Origin: Achatina immaculata
Taxonomy: Eukaryota; Mollusca; Gastropoda; Stylommatophora; Achatinidae
NCBI GenBank assembly: GCA_009760885.1
Contig: CM019700.1
Location: 5,484,488-5,548,487 of the forward strand
Direction of reading: 5' to 3'
DNA: 64,000 nt
The notes under the pieces were generated by a model, which did not search any database, had not been told where the DNA came from, and worked only from the letters and a program-made list of their open reading frames with translations. Positions 1 to 9,870 of this stretch are shown here, one piece after another (position 1 is the stretch's first letter; every line of letters begins with the position of its first letter). Both the position numbers and the translations under genes were made by a program.

Positions 1-612
1 AACAAATGAGAATTTTTTTAAAAATTGAATAAATGGAGCATTTAGCTGTGACTTTCAAGAAGCTGCCAAAAAGATAAGAAAGTACACAGGAACTTTCCGC
101 TGATGTTTATAAAATATGTTTAGTTTTACATTTTAAAAAACCCAGAGTGTTGCATTGAAAAAAAATATGAAAGACAGGTAGATTTGTACAGGTTACAATA
201 AAATCCCAGCGAGATTACTGCGTCAGTATAAGCTGGAGATTCTGGTAACGCATATCGGATAAAACGCAAATTTCACGTGTAATGAGCCAACCGCTTGGAA
301 AACCAGGATAGTGGCTATTTTCTGACATTTTGCAATCTTTGAGAGTGAGTCTATCTAAGAGGACATAAGAGTGCCTTGGCATCAATATTTTGCAGGGGTT
401 AATTATCCTGTTCCCCCGTGTGGTACCCGGGATCTGCAAAGAATAGGACCACTGTACCCTACCATGCATGATCGTAAAAGGCGACTAAGGAGGGTTCAGC
501 ATAGGGCCAGCAACCCTATCTGGTAAAAAACTATCAGACTGCTACAGAAACAGAAGCAAGGGAAAAAGCAAATGCAGGTGGAAGGAGAAATGCTTATCAG
601 GAAACTGAGCCC

Positions 613-1683
613 ATGAAGGTTGTGGATGAAAGCCAGCCACTGGAAGTCCCCAGCCCGACTGCAGACCTCCTGGAACCTAAACAAAAGATGCAAATAGGCA
701 GCTGGAATGTAAGAACACTAAACCAGACTGGAAAACTAGCACAAACCATCAAGGAAATGCACAAATACAAACTAGACATACTAGGAATACAAGAAGCAAG
801 ATGGACAGGACAAGGCAGAAGGAAATTAACAACACAGCACACAGAAGATACAATAATATGGTCAGGTAAAGAAGATCTTCATGAAGGAGGAGTAGCATTG
901 ATTATAACAAAAGAAGCATCAAGAGCATTGCTGAAATGGACCCCAATAAATGAGAGATTATTATATGCACGGTTCAACTCAAGATTCACGAAGCTGTCTA
1001 TTATAGTTTGTTATGCACCAACAGAAGCAGCTGAAGAGGAATTAAAAGAAGATTTTTACAACAGCCTCCAAGCCACAGTAGAAACAATACCCAAGCATGA
1101 TATGCTACTCATCTTGGGCGACTTCAATGCAAAAGTAGGTGAAGGAAATGAAGATAGAAGAAGAATCATGGGAAGAGAAGGAATCGGAGAAATAAATGAA
1201 AATGGAGAAAGACTGTGCAGTTTCTGTGAAGAAAACATGATGACCATCGGAGGGACAATTTTCCAACACAAAAACATCCATAAAATGACTTGGAGGTCAC
1301 CAGATAAAACCACAGAAAACCAAATCGATCACATACTAATAAACAACAAGTGGAAACGGTCACTACAAGATGTGCGAGCAAGGAAAGGAGCAGATATAGG
1401 AAGTGATCACAACCTTCTGGTAGCAAAAATAAAACTAAAATTAAGGAAAGCCAGAATCGGAGAACACAGAAAGATACATTTTGATACAAGAAAACTGAAA
1501 GACCAGCAAATAAGAAATGAATTCTCAATAATACTTAAGAACCGCTTCAGTGTCCTACAAGATGAAGCAGAAATGTCCATATTAGAGTTCAATAAAACAC
1601 TACAGGAAACAGCAAAAGAGGTGCTGGGATATCGGAAAAGGAGAAAAGAGGAATGGATAAGTGAGACCACATGGAAAAGATAG
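613..1683 (+). CDS. LINE-A EEP (APE-like) endonuclease part
   Basis: This 356-residue frame encodes the target-nicking endonuclease of LINE-A. Motifs of the exonuclease-endonuclease-phosphatase fold occur in order: WNVRTLN (Asn about residue 32), IQEARW, CYAPT, GDFNAKVG, NQIDHILI and GSDHNLLV near residue 265. The last part is the linker toward the RT domain. The frame is open upstream to an in-frame stop at 502-504, so translation could begin before the first ATG, which I used here. It stops at 1681 while the RT frame begins at 1671 in the -1 frame. In relatives, endonuclease and RT usually form one polypeptide, so one missing A in the run near 1675 probably split them. Proteins of this kind are often mislabelled 'craniofacial development protein 2-like'. 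Confidence 0.9.
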   Translation: MKVVDESQPLEVPSPTADLLEPKQKMQIGSWNVRTLNQTGKLAQTIKEMHKYKLDILGIQEARWTGQGRRKLTTQHTEDTIIWSGKEDLHEGGVALIITKEASRALLKWTPINERLLYARFNSRFTKLSIIVCYAPTEAAEEELKEDFYNSLQATVETIPKHDMLLILGDFNAKVGEGNEDRRRIMGREGIGEINENGERLCSFCEENMMTIGGTIFQHKNIHKMTWRSPDKTTENQIDHILINNKWKRSLQDVRARKGADIGSDHNLLVAKIKLKLRKARIGEHRKIHFDTRKLKDQQIRNEFSIILKNRFSVLQDEAEMSILEFNKTLQETAKEVLGYRKRRKEEWISETTWKR

Positions 1684-3590
1684 AGCAAAGAAAAGAAATC
1701 AAGAAAAAATTACTGAACACCAAATCACAACGGCTTAAAGAACGAGTTTTAAGTAATTATGCACAAAAAGACAAAGAAGTGAAGGAATCATGCCGTCAAG
1801 ATAAACGTCAATATTATGACAACTTAGCAGAGACAGCAGAGAAAGCAGCATATACAAATGACATGAAAACCATATATAAAATCACAAAGCAGATGACAGG
1901 TAACTTCAATACAAGATGTGAAAGTGCAGTAAGAACACAAAATGGACAACTGGTCAGTGGAGAAAGAGAAAAAATTGAAAGATGGAGGGAACACTTTAAC
2001 ACCCTACTAAACAGAACACAAGCAGCACAAGCAATAGATATACCTGAAGCAAAAGCGGAACTAAACATCAATACAGGACCAATAACAATAAATGAAGTAA
2101 AAGAGGCGATAAAGATGCTAAAATCAGACAGGGCACCAGGTGAAGATGAAGTGACTGCTGAGATGTTGAAAGCAGAAGAAACAGAAACACCAAAACAACT
2201 TTGCCGGATATTACAACAAATTTGGGATTTAGAAAAAGCCCCAGAGGAGTGGAAAACTGGTCTTATAGTAAAACTACCAAAGAAGGGTGACCTCAGAGAT
2301 TGCGGGAACTGGAGAGGCATTACCCTACTGCCACTCACTAGTAAAGTATTTTGCAGAATAATCATCAACAGAATTGTACCAACACTTGAGGAAAAACTTC
2401 GGAAAGAGCAGGCAGGATTTAGGAAAGGAAGATCATGCATAGACCATATATTTGTACTTAGACAAATATTAGAACAGGCAAATGAGTGGCATAGCACAAC
2501 ATATGCATTATTCATAGATTTTGAGAAAGCCTTTGACAGTGTCAACAGAGATGCACTGTGGAAAATCCTAAGATGGCATGGCCTCCCCCATAAAATAGTT
2601 AATGTAATCAAAGCCCTATACGAGGGTTTTCAGTGCAAAGTTATCTGTGGAGAACATACCTCCAGCAGCTTTAGGGTACAAACAGGAGTGAAACAGGGAT
2701 GTGTACTATCACCAACATTATTTATCTTGGCAGTAGACTGGTTAATGAAGGAGGCAACATCAGACAAACGCAGAGGATTACAATGGACCCTTGACACAGT
2801 GCTGGAGGACCTTGACTTTGCGGACGACATTTGTCTATTATCAAGCAGTCACAAAGATATGCAAGATAAAATAAACAAGTTAACCCAGAATGCAAACAAC
2901 ATAGGACTAAAGATCAATGTAGGAAAGACAAAGTTAATGAAGCAAAATGTGAACAACAGAAATGTACTCAGAGTAGACAGCAAGTTAGTGGAGGAGGTCA
3001 ACGAATTTGTATACCTTGGCAGCAGAGTAGTAGAAAATGGAGACAGCACAGAGGACATCAACACCAGACTTACTAGAGCAAACCAGGCTTTTGCAATGCT
3101 ACAGAATATATGGAAATCAAATAAACTAAGCATAAATATGAAAATCAGGATATTTAAGAGTAATGTTCTAAGTGTACTACTCTATGGAAGTGAATGCTGG
3201 AAAATCACCAAAACCATAGAAAACAAGTTGAATTCTTTCCAGACTAAATGTTTACGTAGAATTACAAAAATATTTTGGCCAAACACCATAAGAAATAACA
3301 TTTTATTGGCAGAAATGCAGATGAAACCACTGACAACAATTATTGAGGAAAGACGCTGGCGATGGTTGGGACATGTGCTCCGAATGACTGACAACTCACT
3401 ACCAAAAATAGCACTAAGATGGACACCACAGGGGAGCAGAAGTAAGGGTAGACCAAAAGAGACATGGAGAAGAACAACAGAAAGGATGTTGAGCAATAGA
3501 GGGCTCACCTGGGCAAGAGCAGAAAAAAAGGCGAAAGACAGGCATTTGTGGAAAACCCTTGCGGAAGCCCCATGTGCCCTGGGCACTTAA
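1671..3590 (+). CDS. LINE-A reverse transcriptase part
   Basis: This 639-residue open frame encodes a non-LTR reverse transcriptase that copies LINE RNA at the nicked target. Visible RT blocks are LPKKGDLRDCGNWRGITLL, EQAGFRKGRSCIDHIF, FIDFEKAFDSVNRDALW, TGVKQGCVLSPTLF, the catalytic FADD (about residues 383-386), GLKINVGKTK and FVYLGSRV. The C-terminal region carries the family motif RRWRWLGHVLRM and a basic GRPKETWRR segment. No internal stop or frameshift was seen. The apparent ATG at 1671 is probably not a native start: the frame overlaps the endonuclease frame by 13 bases and likely continued from it before a 1-base deletion. The stop lies 17 bases before the end of the element. Confidence 0.93.
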   Translation: MEKIEQRKEIKKKLLNTKSQRLKERVLSNYAQKDKEVKESCRQDKRQYYDNLAETAEKAAYTNDMKTIYKITKQMTGNFNTRCESAVRTQNGQLVSGEREKIERWREHFNTLLNRTQAAQAIDIPEAKAELNINTGPITINEVKEAIKMLKSDRAPGEDEVTAEMLKAEETETPKQLCRILQQIWDLEKAPEEWKTGLIVKLPKKGDLRDCGNWRGITLLPLTSKVFCRIIINRIVPTLEEKLRKEQAGFRKGRSCIDHIFVLRQILEQANEWHSTTYALFIDFEKAFDSVNRDALWKILRWHGLPHKIVNVIKALYEGFQCKVICGEHTSSSFRVQTGVKQGCVLSPTLFILAVDWLMKEATSDKRRGLQWTLDTVLEDLDFADDICLLSSSHKDMQDKINKLTQNANNIGLKINVGKTKLMKQNVNNRNVLRVDSKLVEEVNEFVYLGSRVVENGDSTEDINTRLTRANQAFAMLQNIWKSNKLSINMKIRIFKSNVLSVLLYGSECWKITKTIENKLNSFQTKCLRRITKIFWPNTIRNNILLAEMQMKPLTTIIEERRWRWLGHVLRMTDNSLPKIALRWTPQGSRSKGRPKETWRRTTERMLSNRGLTWARAEKKAKDRHLWKTLAEAPCALGT

Positions 3591-3734
3591 GGTTCAGAGA
3601 GAGAGAGATTATCCTGTTGTAAGTAGATTTTTTTTTCATTCATTCTACGTTTGATCGTCTCGCGTGTTCCGTGCAGTAAACGGTATGGATCGTCATCCCA
3701 ATACGTACATTATGTGTATATAGATAACCTGGCC

Positions 3735-4090
3735 GTCTTTTCGAAGTTCAAATACGAAGGAGAGGGGGTGGAGGCAGATAAACATTTCTTTTGACCCCCA
3801 AATTTGAATTAGTAGGCAAGTTTATAACTTTTACGTAAAAATGTATTTGTACTTCTCTACAGAATGGATTTTCTTCAAAATGGGAACATTTCCGCTAAAA
3901 TAATTTTAAAAGAAAATACTGGGTAAAGATAATTTTAAGGATTTGTCCCAGAAATAGTTTTACTTCAGTTTAAGCGTCTCCAATTTTAAAACTTGCTGTC
4001 CCATAGTGTCCCGTATTTTCGTCCTCTGATGGCCGAATGTTCAGAAATACCCAGTATTTTCTTTTAAAATGCAGAACCGCCCTGTATAAT
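3735..4090. repeat. Dispersed repeat X, copy 1, with 21-bp inverted arms
   Basis: Perfect 21-bp inverted arms lie at 3903-3923 and 4050-4070 with a 126-base spacer. The surrounding sequence, including gtttataactttt and gtacttctctacaga, recurs in diverged form at 42110-42330, and aaggatttgtccc (about 3938) recurs inverted near 42440. It is a foldback-like dispersed repeat of unknown class. Confidence 0.5.
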
Positions 4091-4099
4091 ACGTATAAA

Positions 4100-5140
4100 A
4101 TGGGACGATTGATCACTTTAATTTAGACACACACATACACAAAATTAATATAAAGGTAGCCCTATCATGCAGCAGAGACAACCAGGGGATGTGGTATTAG
4201 TGTCAGCTTGACACACAAGAAAATGATAGTGTCAAACGGTCTGGCCGTATTATTTTTCCAGTTTCATAATGAATCAGGTACTCATTTCTACAGCTGGACT
4301 ATTGGGACGCTTTCATTCGGCTTCCAGTCACTGATATCGTTGTGAGAGGAGTCCTCTAACCACAAAGACTATGTTCTAATGTCATGAATGATTAATGTAT
4401 GAAATTGATTTAAATGTTGCTTTCGGTTTAAGAAAACGTGGATTGGATGATATTTATCACGATCTTTGACAAAGATTTCGCTCATTAATTAACTTTAGCG
4501 CTGTGCCAAAAATAAATTTTGATAAGTAATTTTGATAGAAAACTGGAAAGAAGCTATACTATAATTTTAAACTACGGATTGGGTTAGAAATGTGCTATTT
4601 TTCATTTTATTCATAACTTTACCTAAATACCACCCCGGCATAGGTGTGTTGCCATTGTTGTTTTGGAATGAGAGAGTTAAACATATTTTAAAACGAAAAT
4701 AAGAACTGCTTTATTAATTAATGAGCACACAGTTGTAACGTTTCGATTTTACAGCTTAAATCGTACAAAATCAAACATGTCAAAGAAATAGGGAAAGAAG
4801 ATAAAATATACATTTACGTGAATTATATACAATAATAATGGGGAGAGGTGGATGGAAGAAAAAGGCAGCACTTAACTGTGACCTACAAGAAGCTGTGTTC
4901 GTGAGTGCGTGTGGTGGAGTGTTGTGAATGTTTAAATGAAGACTTGTGAGGTGCGACAGGCTGGTTGTAAAGGGGGGGGGGTGGTGTAAGCGGACGGGAG
5001 CGAAAGTGATACAATAGTAATCATGCTGAGAAAATGGTGGGTGAAACAGATGGATGTGGTTGGGGGTAGAGGGTTTGTAATCTATTACAGTGAAGGTTCT
5101 GGGATGTAAATTACAGCCTGTGTATGACCACGGAGAAAGG
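4100..5140. other. AT-rich non-coding stretch
   Basis: Nothing gene-like was recognised. A 156-codon minus-strand frame over 4780-5250 is composition-driven and overlaps repeat Y. A G10 tract lies at 4972-4981. Confidence 0.5.
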
Positions 5141-5154
5141 GAATGTTTGATCTT

Positions 5155-5245
5155 TGAACAAGGACGGGGCAAAGACACCCTGCTCAGACTGAATGAGGTG
5201 GCGGTCAGTGACCCATAGCAACCCAGGATTGGCGAATCATAGCCG
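5155..5245 (-). repeat. Dispersed repeat Y fragment
   Basis: In reverse complement this matches 56740-56835: both contain a 'gctatgg..cattgaccgc' type core followed by ctcattcag and gag, and a 'ggctatgattcgccaa' type block. A third copy is near 58757. Class unknown. Confidence 0.5.
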
Positions 5246-5895
5246 ATCAAGACTTTGTTACACCTCCCAGTTGTGCCCCCCCCCCCTTTTCCGAAACTGA
5301 CAGCGATCTGTCCAAGTGAGCAGGAAGACGAACCCGGTCATAGAAATACATCAAGCCGAAGCAAGATCTGCTTGGCTGATGAAACCAATGGCCTTTTGAG
5401 GACGAACGAAGAAGAAGTGACATAACATAATTATTAAAGTCCACGTTCTATATTGATTATGTGTTCTAACCATATCGCCATGATTTTCCTTCTTTTCCTC
5501 CCATTTGTTTTCAAACACGTGTTGCTGTGCTTATTTTATTAAAAAATTCTGCGCCCAAATTAACGCATTTTATGTTTATTTAATAGGCCATGATTTAACA
5601 AATAAGAGCACACACAGGGACAGAACAGCTTGGAGTGTTTCACAGATGTATACACATGATATTCAACGCATTGAACGCTGACCGAACATTCTTCTAGCAT
5701 TTTGTTGCCAACTCTCTCGAGTAGAAATACATCTGAGCCGTGGACGAAAGATGGGCAGCAAGATCGAAATCAAGACAAGTACATGAACGAATGGGATTGT
5801 TTCTTACAAGGTCAGAGGTCACAGAAGGCGGCTACTTCTACACCCGTCTACAAGCGGCGCTAGAGGGGGCAGGTAAGTCCTGATCAAAGCTCGAC

Positions 5896-6135
5896 ATCTC
5901 ATCTCGTCTCGTTTCATCTCGTGTCGATTCCCCACGGAAGGTTGGTCGCAATGAATCTCCACTTTGCTCTGTTTCTTGTCTTTGTAGCGCACTCGGCCAA
6001 GCTGGTCCCTGTCCATCTCTTGATGCTGTCCACCCGTCTATGCCGCTGTCGTTCTCCTGTTCTTTTCCCTTCGATCTTGCCTTCAAGAATGATCTTAAAT
6101 ATGGTAGTATGCCTCTTGACATGCCCAGAATATCT
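5896..6135 (-). mobile_element. LINE-D 3' fragment
   Basis: The minus strand encodes a LINE C-terminal tail: YSGHVKRHTTIFKIILEGKIEG, then a basic GERQRHRR stretch, DSIKRWTG and LAECATKTRNRAKWR. These match the RT C-terminus of several LINE families (GHV..R, a GRPRR-like segment and a final Arg-Trp motif). The same sequence recurs at 33721-33940 and 41222-41402. The 3' side runs into degenerate atctcgt repeats. The fragment is 5' truncated and carries no RT core. Confidence 0.75.
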
Positions 6136-6588
6136 TAAAAATGTCTTGTATTTATGGTTTTCAGCATCTCTCTTATCACTTCTAGCTGGATTAGCACTTC
6201 TTTTTTTTTTCTTTTTCTCTCCGTATTCTTCTATAAATCCACATTTCAAGGGCTGCAGTTTTCTTTTCTGTTGTTTTATTCATGGTCCAGGCTTCTATAA
6301 ATTGAGCATATGTACTATTTTACGATACATAATCTCAGCTGCGGTGATACTTGTTTTGATATAAGTATGGACCCCATTCGTCTGAAGGTTTTTTTGTTTT
6401 GTTTTGTTTTTTTGCCATGACATAAAACGCTTTAATGTACACACATGTTGAGCTTAAGGGCAATAGTTTTGTAGGGTACAGAACTGCATTTCTTATTACT
6501 CAGCTTTCAAGCGCTAAACTATGCCAACTCTGGGCTGAGGTGTCAGAATGAAATCCAGTATTTCTGTGGAGGCTCTGTTGCTAGATAG

Positions 6589-6797
6589 ACCAGTGGTTCT
6601 TAGAGTGGACTATACAGCCCCCCCCCCCCCCCCCGAGAGCTGGAAAGATCCAGAAGGGGAGGGGCGGTCAGGAATATGCAACAGGGGTGTCTCTGAAGCT
6701 GCTGAACGGGGAAAAAATGTTTCTTGAAGGATATAACGTGGAATGCCACGGGGGGGGGGGGGGGCAGCTGCCGGATAAAGAGTGAGAACCATCGATC
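6589..6797. mobile_element. hAT-like MITE with C17 and G15 tracts
   Basis: The left end cagtggttcttagag and the right end (reverse complement cgatggttctcactc) are imperfect inverted repeats of the type seen at hAT ends. Inside are C17 (6618-6634) and G15 (6750-6764), which could pair as a stem over about 115 bases. I could not find a clear 8-bp target duplication, so class is tentative. Confidence 0.45.
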
Positions 6798-7489
6798 CAG
6801 ATCTGGTGACTACGTCTGTACGTCTGGAACTTTCCTGAAGCACGTGTTCTGCAGATGTTTTACATAAGAGCTTGAACAATTACAAGGAAAGACCAATGGA
6901 TTTTTTTTTGTGTGGCCACATTGAACTTTGTTTTTTCGTACTCTTTCGTTTGTATAGTGGTGGACTATCTGTTGGACTGGGGGGGAGGGGGGGATTATAC
7001 AAATTCAGAGTAAACTTTGTTTACATGATCAGAGAAGTAATGTTTTGCTGGAAAATGAACGTTATGAGCTGTGCTTGGTCTGTGTAATATAAAGTCATGT
7101 ACGTATTATTAATAGCAGAGATCACAGTTAGATGGGGAGCAGATCATATATGGTTGGCGGTAAAGGTCTGAGGGGGCGTGGCACTTACTAAGTTTAGCAT
7201 AGAGCCTTGGGTGATGTCATTGCCGTAAGGTATAGGTTTCTGACAGCGGCTGACTATGAAAAATTTGGTTGTCAAAACGGTTCTGAAATACTGTCTTTAC
7301 CTAAAACGCCACAACTATCTTGGGTCCAGTCTGTTTCACTTTTTTCGTAGCTCATTTATTTTTTTCAGCATTCAGTATGAAATGTTGAAGAGCTTCACCA
7401 TTATGACAGTATCTTTGGGTAAAGTTATTCCTGATTCTACATAAAATGGTAGGGTCTGTTCGTATCTGTGTAATAAAGCAATATGTAAT

Positions 7490-7758
7490 TACAGTATTTC
7501 CTCTCGGCCTTTATTGAAAAAAAGTGTCGTCGCGATCCAGCGTTTATCAGAGGCCTGCGTTTATTCGCAAAATGCCAATTACGGTTCTGCATCATCGGTA
7601 TTAGCATATACCGTACATCTTTTTTATAGAAAGACAGAGACGAAGTACTGACCTGGCGTTTATTTGAAACATGACTCCGTTAAACCCCACCACACTCGGT
7701 GTTTAATTGGGGGAGGCGACTAATTCAGACCCCGACGTTTAACCAAGGAAATACGGTA
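7490..7758. mobile_element. Small TIR element (MITE)
   Basis: Termini tacagtatttcct (7490-7502) and aggaaatacggta (7746-7758) are inverted repeats with one mismatch. The 269-bp interior is unusually CpG-rich for the region and repeats a gcgtttatt-like motif about six times (for example near 7541, 7557, 7655, 7698 and 7735). No coding capacity. Superfamily not identified. Confidence 0.6.
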
Positions 7759-7777
7759 TATTACTATATCACTTGTG

Positions 7778-8044
7778 TGTCCGAGTGGCGAAGTGGTTAG
7801 TGCACTGGTCTCTCATGGCGAAGGTCGGGAGTTCGAATCCGGCCGGAGGCACCCCAGTCACCCAGCTGTAGAAATGGGTACCTGACTTCTTCTGGAGTTG
7901 GGAAAGGAAAGGCAGCCAGGCGTGATACTGACCATATCACCCTATAGTGTGCTGCCAGGTCAAGGAAAATATGGGCACTAACACCATATTCCTATGTGCC
8001 TCTAAGGCATGACAGGATTACCTTTACCTTTTACTTTACTTCTC
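7778..8044 (+). mobile_element. tRNA-derived SINE with perfect target duplication
   Basis: The 5' head has pol III promoter boxes: A box tggcgaagtgg (7786-7796) and B box agttcgaatcc (7830-7840). The body contains cagccaggcgtgatactgac and the end is built of ttaccttt repeats. The element is flanked by a perfect 11-bp duplication, tatcacttgtg, at 7767-7777 and 8045-8055. Related bodies occur at 8311-8433, 19866-19990 and 35827-36105. The head cannot form a full tRNA acceptor stem, so it is a SINE and not a tRNA gene. Confidence 0.88.
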
Positions 8045-8310
8045 TATCACTTGTGACAGATTTTGCAGCCTCTTTACCTGAATTTAAGAGTAGTGGTTGG
8101 ATACCAGAAGCCGAGTGGTACAGCTATCAGGGACCTATAACTGACTGTTCGCAGCTTATTAATGTTCATTTGCATTGCTGGTGGACATACAAGCTATCTT
8201 TGTTGTTACTAGCATGTGATATTATTTTCATAATTTGCTTATTGCATCTGCAAACGCTGACAAAATTAGCACGTTGCTCGACCTGTAACTGCTACAACTT
8301 AGAAAAATGT

Positions 8311-8433
8311 GGGAAGGTAAATACGGCCAGGCATGATACTGACCACATCAGACTTTCATGTGCCGATGGTCTTAGAAATATGGGCCTAACATATCCCCAG
8401 TATGTCTTAATGGCATGGAAACGGGAATTTTAA
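8311..8433 (+). mobile_element. SINE body fragment (5' truncated)
   Basis: The stretch starting gggaaggtaaatacggccag continues with gcatgatactgaccacatc and ends aatggcatggaaacggg. It matches the 3' part of the SINE at 35827-36105 closely and lacks the tRNA head. Confidence 0.75.
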
Positions 8434-8441
8434 CATACTTT

Positions 8442-9130
8442 TTATTTATCATTTACCACAACTAGAATCTTACACAGGCTATCACTTACTACAACTAGCA
8501 TCTTACACAGGCTATCACTTACTACAACTAGCATCTTACACAGACTATCACTTACTACAACTAGAATCTTACACAGGCTATCACTTACTACAACTAGAAT
8601 CTTACACAGACTATCACTTACTACAACTAGCATCTTACACAGACTATCACTTACTACAACTAGAATCTTACACAGGCTATCACTTACTACAACTAGAATC
8701 TTACACAGGCTGTCACTTACTATAACTAGCATCTTACACAGACTATCACTTACTACAACTAGCATCTTACACAGGCTATCACTTACTACAACTAGCATCT
8801 TACACAGGCTATCACTTACTACAACTAGCATCTTACACAGGCTATCACTTACTACAACTAGCATCTTACACAGGCTATCACTTACTACAACTAGCATCTT
8901 ACACAGACTATCACTTACTACAACTAACACCTTACACAAGCTATCACCTTCCATAACTTAGCATCCTAAACAATATACCATTTGCCATAGTTACCATCTA
9001 ACACAAAGTATCACTTGCCACAATTTACCATCTAACACAGTTTATCATTTGTCACAATTAGCATGTTGTACGAGCTATCTCTGTCACAACTAGCACATTG
9101 CACAAGCCTTCACCACAACATCTAGCCCAT
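8442..9130. repeat. 33-bp minisatellite
   Basis: Fifteen near-identical 33-bp units (ctatcacttactacaactag plus catcttacacagg) run from about 8450 to 8950, followed by increasingly diverged units to about 9130. Variants alternate at agcatc/agaatc and cagg/caga. Because 33 is divisible by 3, one minus-strand frame stays open for 170 codons; this is a by-product of the repeat. Confidence 0.92.
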
Positions 9131-9242
9131 TACACAAACTGTCACTACTAAACTCATAGCAAATTTTTCTGTGCCACAGTCAAATCAAGTCTAGCTTTAG
9201 CAGCCATTATGAGCTGCGGCAGTGAAGATCCTGCCATTTTGT

Positions 9243-9256
9243 GGGGGGGGGGGGGG
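9243..9256. repeat. G14 tract
   Basis: An uninterrupted run of 14 G in otherwise AT-rich sequence. It is one of at least thirteen poly(G/C) tracts of 10 or more in the window. Confidence 0.9.
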
Positions 9257-9699
9257 TCAGTGAATATAACTCGTATCACAACCCTAATTCAGGGTTCTCC
9301 AAACAGTTCAGCTCATCACACCTGTGTTATCTGTAGGAATGAGAATAAAATTCTGTGGAAATGACCATGAGTTCACACTTATAAATGAGGAAAAAACTGC
9401 TACAGTTAATATCCCACTATCTGATTTTTTTTTTGCCTTTATTCCAAGATTTTGACCATGGCACAGATATGATCCTACACAAACTCAACCTGCAGTAAGT
9501 TAACTACTTTAAGTAAATAAAATCACTACAAGGAAACACAACTGATTACATTTTATATGTATTCTGTAAAATACAACTTTCATAACACACAAGGCACAGC
9601 ATATTTTTTTATTTGCTAAATTTAGTCACATGATTATGATATAAAAATAAACATTTAACAAACATGCTTGAAATAATCTATTGACACAATACATTATAA

Positions 9700-9870
9700 A
9701 CTCGTATAACCTTCTAGAAGGTTGTGAAAATGAATAGAACATTGTAGAACCTTCTACAAGATTGTAGAACTGAGTAGACCTCTGTAGAACCTTCTAGAAG
9801 GCTGTGAAAATGAATAGAATGATGAAGAGCCATCTAAAAGGTTATGGAAATGAATAGAACTTCGTTGATT
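9700..9870. repeat. Short tandem array with palindromic ccttctagaagg core
   Basis: About two and a half diverged units of roughly 68 bases contain tagaaccttctagaaggttg and tgaaaatgaatagaa. The core is palindromic. Confidence 0.6.

Larger units (their letters stand above)
413..3607 (+). mobile_element. LINE-A, full-length APE-type non-LTR retrotransposon (RTE-like)
   Basis: A 3.2 kb element is bounded by a perfect 11-bp direct repeat, attatcctgtt, at 402-412 and 3608-3618, which is the expected target-site duplication. Inside are an EEP endonuclease and a reverse transcriptase, a roughly 200-base 5' leader, and a very short 3' end running into an (AG)n tail (3595-3607). Two more copies in the window (34365-34563 and 46412-46590, both minus) end in the same (AG)n tail. 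Length, short duplication and simple-repeat tail fit RTE-type LINEs; the exact clade is an inference. The element looks recent because the RT frame is fully open. Confidence 0.93.

Noticed and set aside
1665..1690. Programmed -1 frameshift in LINE-A
   Set aside because: No canonical slippery heptamer or obvious downstream structure; a 1-base deletion in an A run explains it more simply.
4780..5250. 156-codon minus-strand frame
   Set aside because: Composition-driven, rich in His, Pro and Ser, no motif, and partly made of dispersed repeat Y.
7778..7853. A functional tRNA gene
   Set aside because: The tRNA-like part lacks a proper acceptor stem and continues into a repeated body with target duplications, so it is a SINE head.
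8450..8950. CRISPR-like regular repeats
   Set aside because: Units are directly tandem without unique spacers, the unit is not a CRISPR-type repeat, and the surroundings are eukaryotic. The same holds for the 35-, 45-, 46- and 50-bp arrays.
8442..8954. 170-codon minus-strand frame with repeated DSLCKMLVVVS
   Set aside because: It is the translation of a 33-bp minisatellite; unit length divisible by 3 keeps the frame open, and no start context or domain supports a gene.
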